Assembly (NCBI GenBank): GCA_937877165.1
Contig: CALEFO010000078.1
Location: 1 to 5,693 of the forward strand
Length of the DNA stretch: 5,693 nt
Source: an uncultured Lachnospiraceae bacterium
GTDB taxonomy: Bacteria; Bacillota; Clostridia; Lachnospirales; Lachnospiraceae
Direction of reading: 5' to 3'
Shown here: in pieces, positions 5,054-5,693 of the stretch
Layout: every line of letters starts with the position of its first letter
How positions within the stretch are numbered: the stretch's first letter is position 1
Notes under the pieces: model-generated
Seen by the model: only the letters and a program-made list of their open reading frames with translations
The model's database searches: none
Told to the model about the DNA's origin: nothing
Made by a program: the position numbers and the translations under genes

Positions 5054-5693
5054 TGACGCGTCATAGCAGAAGAATTCTTGGGAAAACAGTCCTGATCGTC
5101 ATTCTGACCGCGGCGGCTCTTTTGTACATCTACCCGGTGTTCCTGATGTTCGTCAACTCCTTCAAGCCATTCGGAGAAGTGATTGCGGATCCGATCGCCT
5201 TGCCGAAGGAGCCGACGCTGGAGAACTACACGTATGTGGCAGAGAAGATCCATTATTTCAAACTCCTTGGCAACAACGTGATGATTACGGGGATCGGTAT
5301 TGTCGGAATCCTGTTTTTCTCCTCACTTGCAGCGTATATCTGCGACCGGAGAAAGACGAAATACACAGGATTTGTTTATACGCTTCTGATTACGCCGATG
5401 CTGATTCCGTTCCAGACGATCATGATTACTCTCCTGAAGGCAATGAGCGTGATTCACCTGTCCGGATCGCGTGTTGGCCTTGGCATTCAGTACTGGGGCT
5501 TTGGTATCCCGATGGCTGTCTTCATCTTTTACAACTTTATGAAGACAATTCCGAAGGAGCTGGACGAGAGCGCGCAGATTGACGGAGCGTCCACGATGCG
5601 GACCTTCGTCTCGGTGATTTTCCCACTTTTGAAATCCGTGACGGTGACGGTGCTGGTTCTGGATGTCATGTGGATCTGGAATGACTTCCTGCT
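5053..5693 (+). CDS. Carbohydrate ABC transporter permease, MalG/UgpE-like (CUT1), 3'-truncated by window edge
   Basis: Second channel subunit, expected to form a heterodimer with the product of the preceding gene. The frame starts at ATG 5053 and stays open to the window end, giving 213 residues; family members are about 270-280 long, so roughly 60-70 are missing. Visible are a first helix at about 11-33, the conserved NSFK (35-38) after it, LENYTYV near 56, helices at about 72-97, 106-130 and 147-165, and the EAA-type loop at about 169-192 (ELDESAQIDGAS...FPLL). In that loop Ser replaces the first Ala of the usual EAA; IDGAS is kept. The motif WIWNDFLL at the end is characteristic of MalG-type permeases. 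The TGATG overlap with the upstream gene implies translational coupling. No binding protein or ATPase gene is in view; the former may follow downstream. Confidence 0.95.
   Translation, partial: MTRHSRRILGKTVLIVILTAAALLYIYPVFLMFVNSFKPFGEVIADPIALPKEPTLENYTYVAEKIHYFKLLGNNVMITGIGIVGILFFSSLAAYICDRRKTKYTGFVYTLLITPMLIPFQTIMITLLKAMSVIHLSGSRVGLGIQYWGFGIPMAVFIFYNFMKTIPKELDESAQIDGASTMRTFVSVIFPLLKSVTVTVLVLDVMWIWNDFL

Overview
The window looks like chromosomal DNA of an anaerobic, fermentative Bacillota, most likely a gut or oral Clostridia of the Lachnospiraceae type. The grounds are a monomeric [FeFe] hydrogenase, a YesM/YesN-type sugar-sensing two-component system, binding-protein-dependent sugar ABC permeases, strong AGGAGG-type ribosome binding sites and moderate GC content. 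The genus cannot be fixed from the sequence alone. I see no mobile element, tRNA, rRNA or CRISPR array.

Layout. (1) Bases 1-1103, plus strand: the 3' portion (366 codons) of a monomeric [FeFe] hydrogenase that best fits the group B type. It carries ferredoxin-like cysteine motifs followed by the three H-cluster motifs L1, L2 and L3. (2) Bases 1104-1245: a short convergent intergenic region with inverted repeats, a 14-bp tandem repeat and a strong bidirectional terminator. (3) Bases 1246-3902, minus strand: an AraC-type response regulator (1246-1998) preceded by its YesM-family sensor histidine kinase (2004-3902). The kinase stop codon lies inside the regulator's Shine-Dalgarno sequence. (4) Bases 3903-4165: an AT-rich divergent control region with candidate promoters in both directions and an imperfect direct repeat suited to an AraC-type regulator. 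(5) Bases 4166-5693, plus strand: two overlapping permease genes of a CUT1-type carbohydrate ABC transporter (MalF/UgpA-like, then MalG/UgpE-like). The second runs off the window.

How they work together. The inferred circuit is common in Clostridia. An extracytoplasmic sugar-related signal activates the kinase, which phosphorylates the regulator at Asp55. The regulator would then activate the divergent transporter operon. Neither a solute-binding protein nor an ATPase is in view. The binding protein may lie downstream, and the ATPase may be a shared MsmK-type protein elsewhere. The hydrogenase is a separate convergent unit that would re-oxidise reduced ferredoxin by evolving H2 during fermentation of imported sugar; any functional link to the sugar locus is only metabolic. 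I did not find a convincing new biological system here. The most useful leads are the candidate operator upstream of the permease genes, H-cluster substitutions in the hydrogenase, and a kinase promoter that sits unusually close to the start codon.
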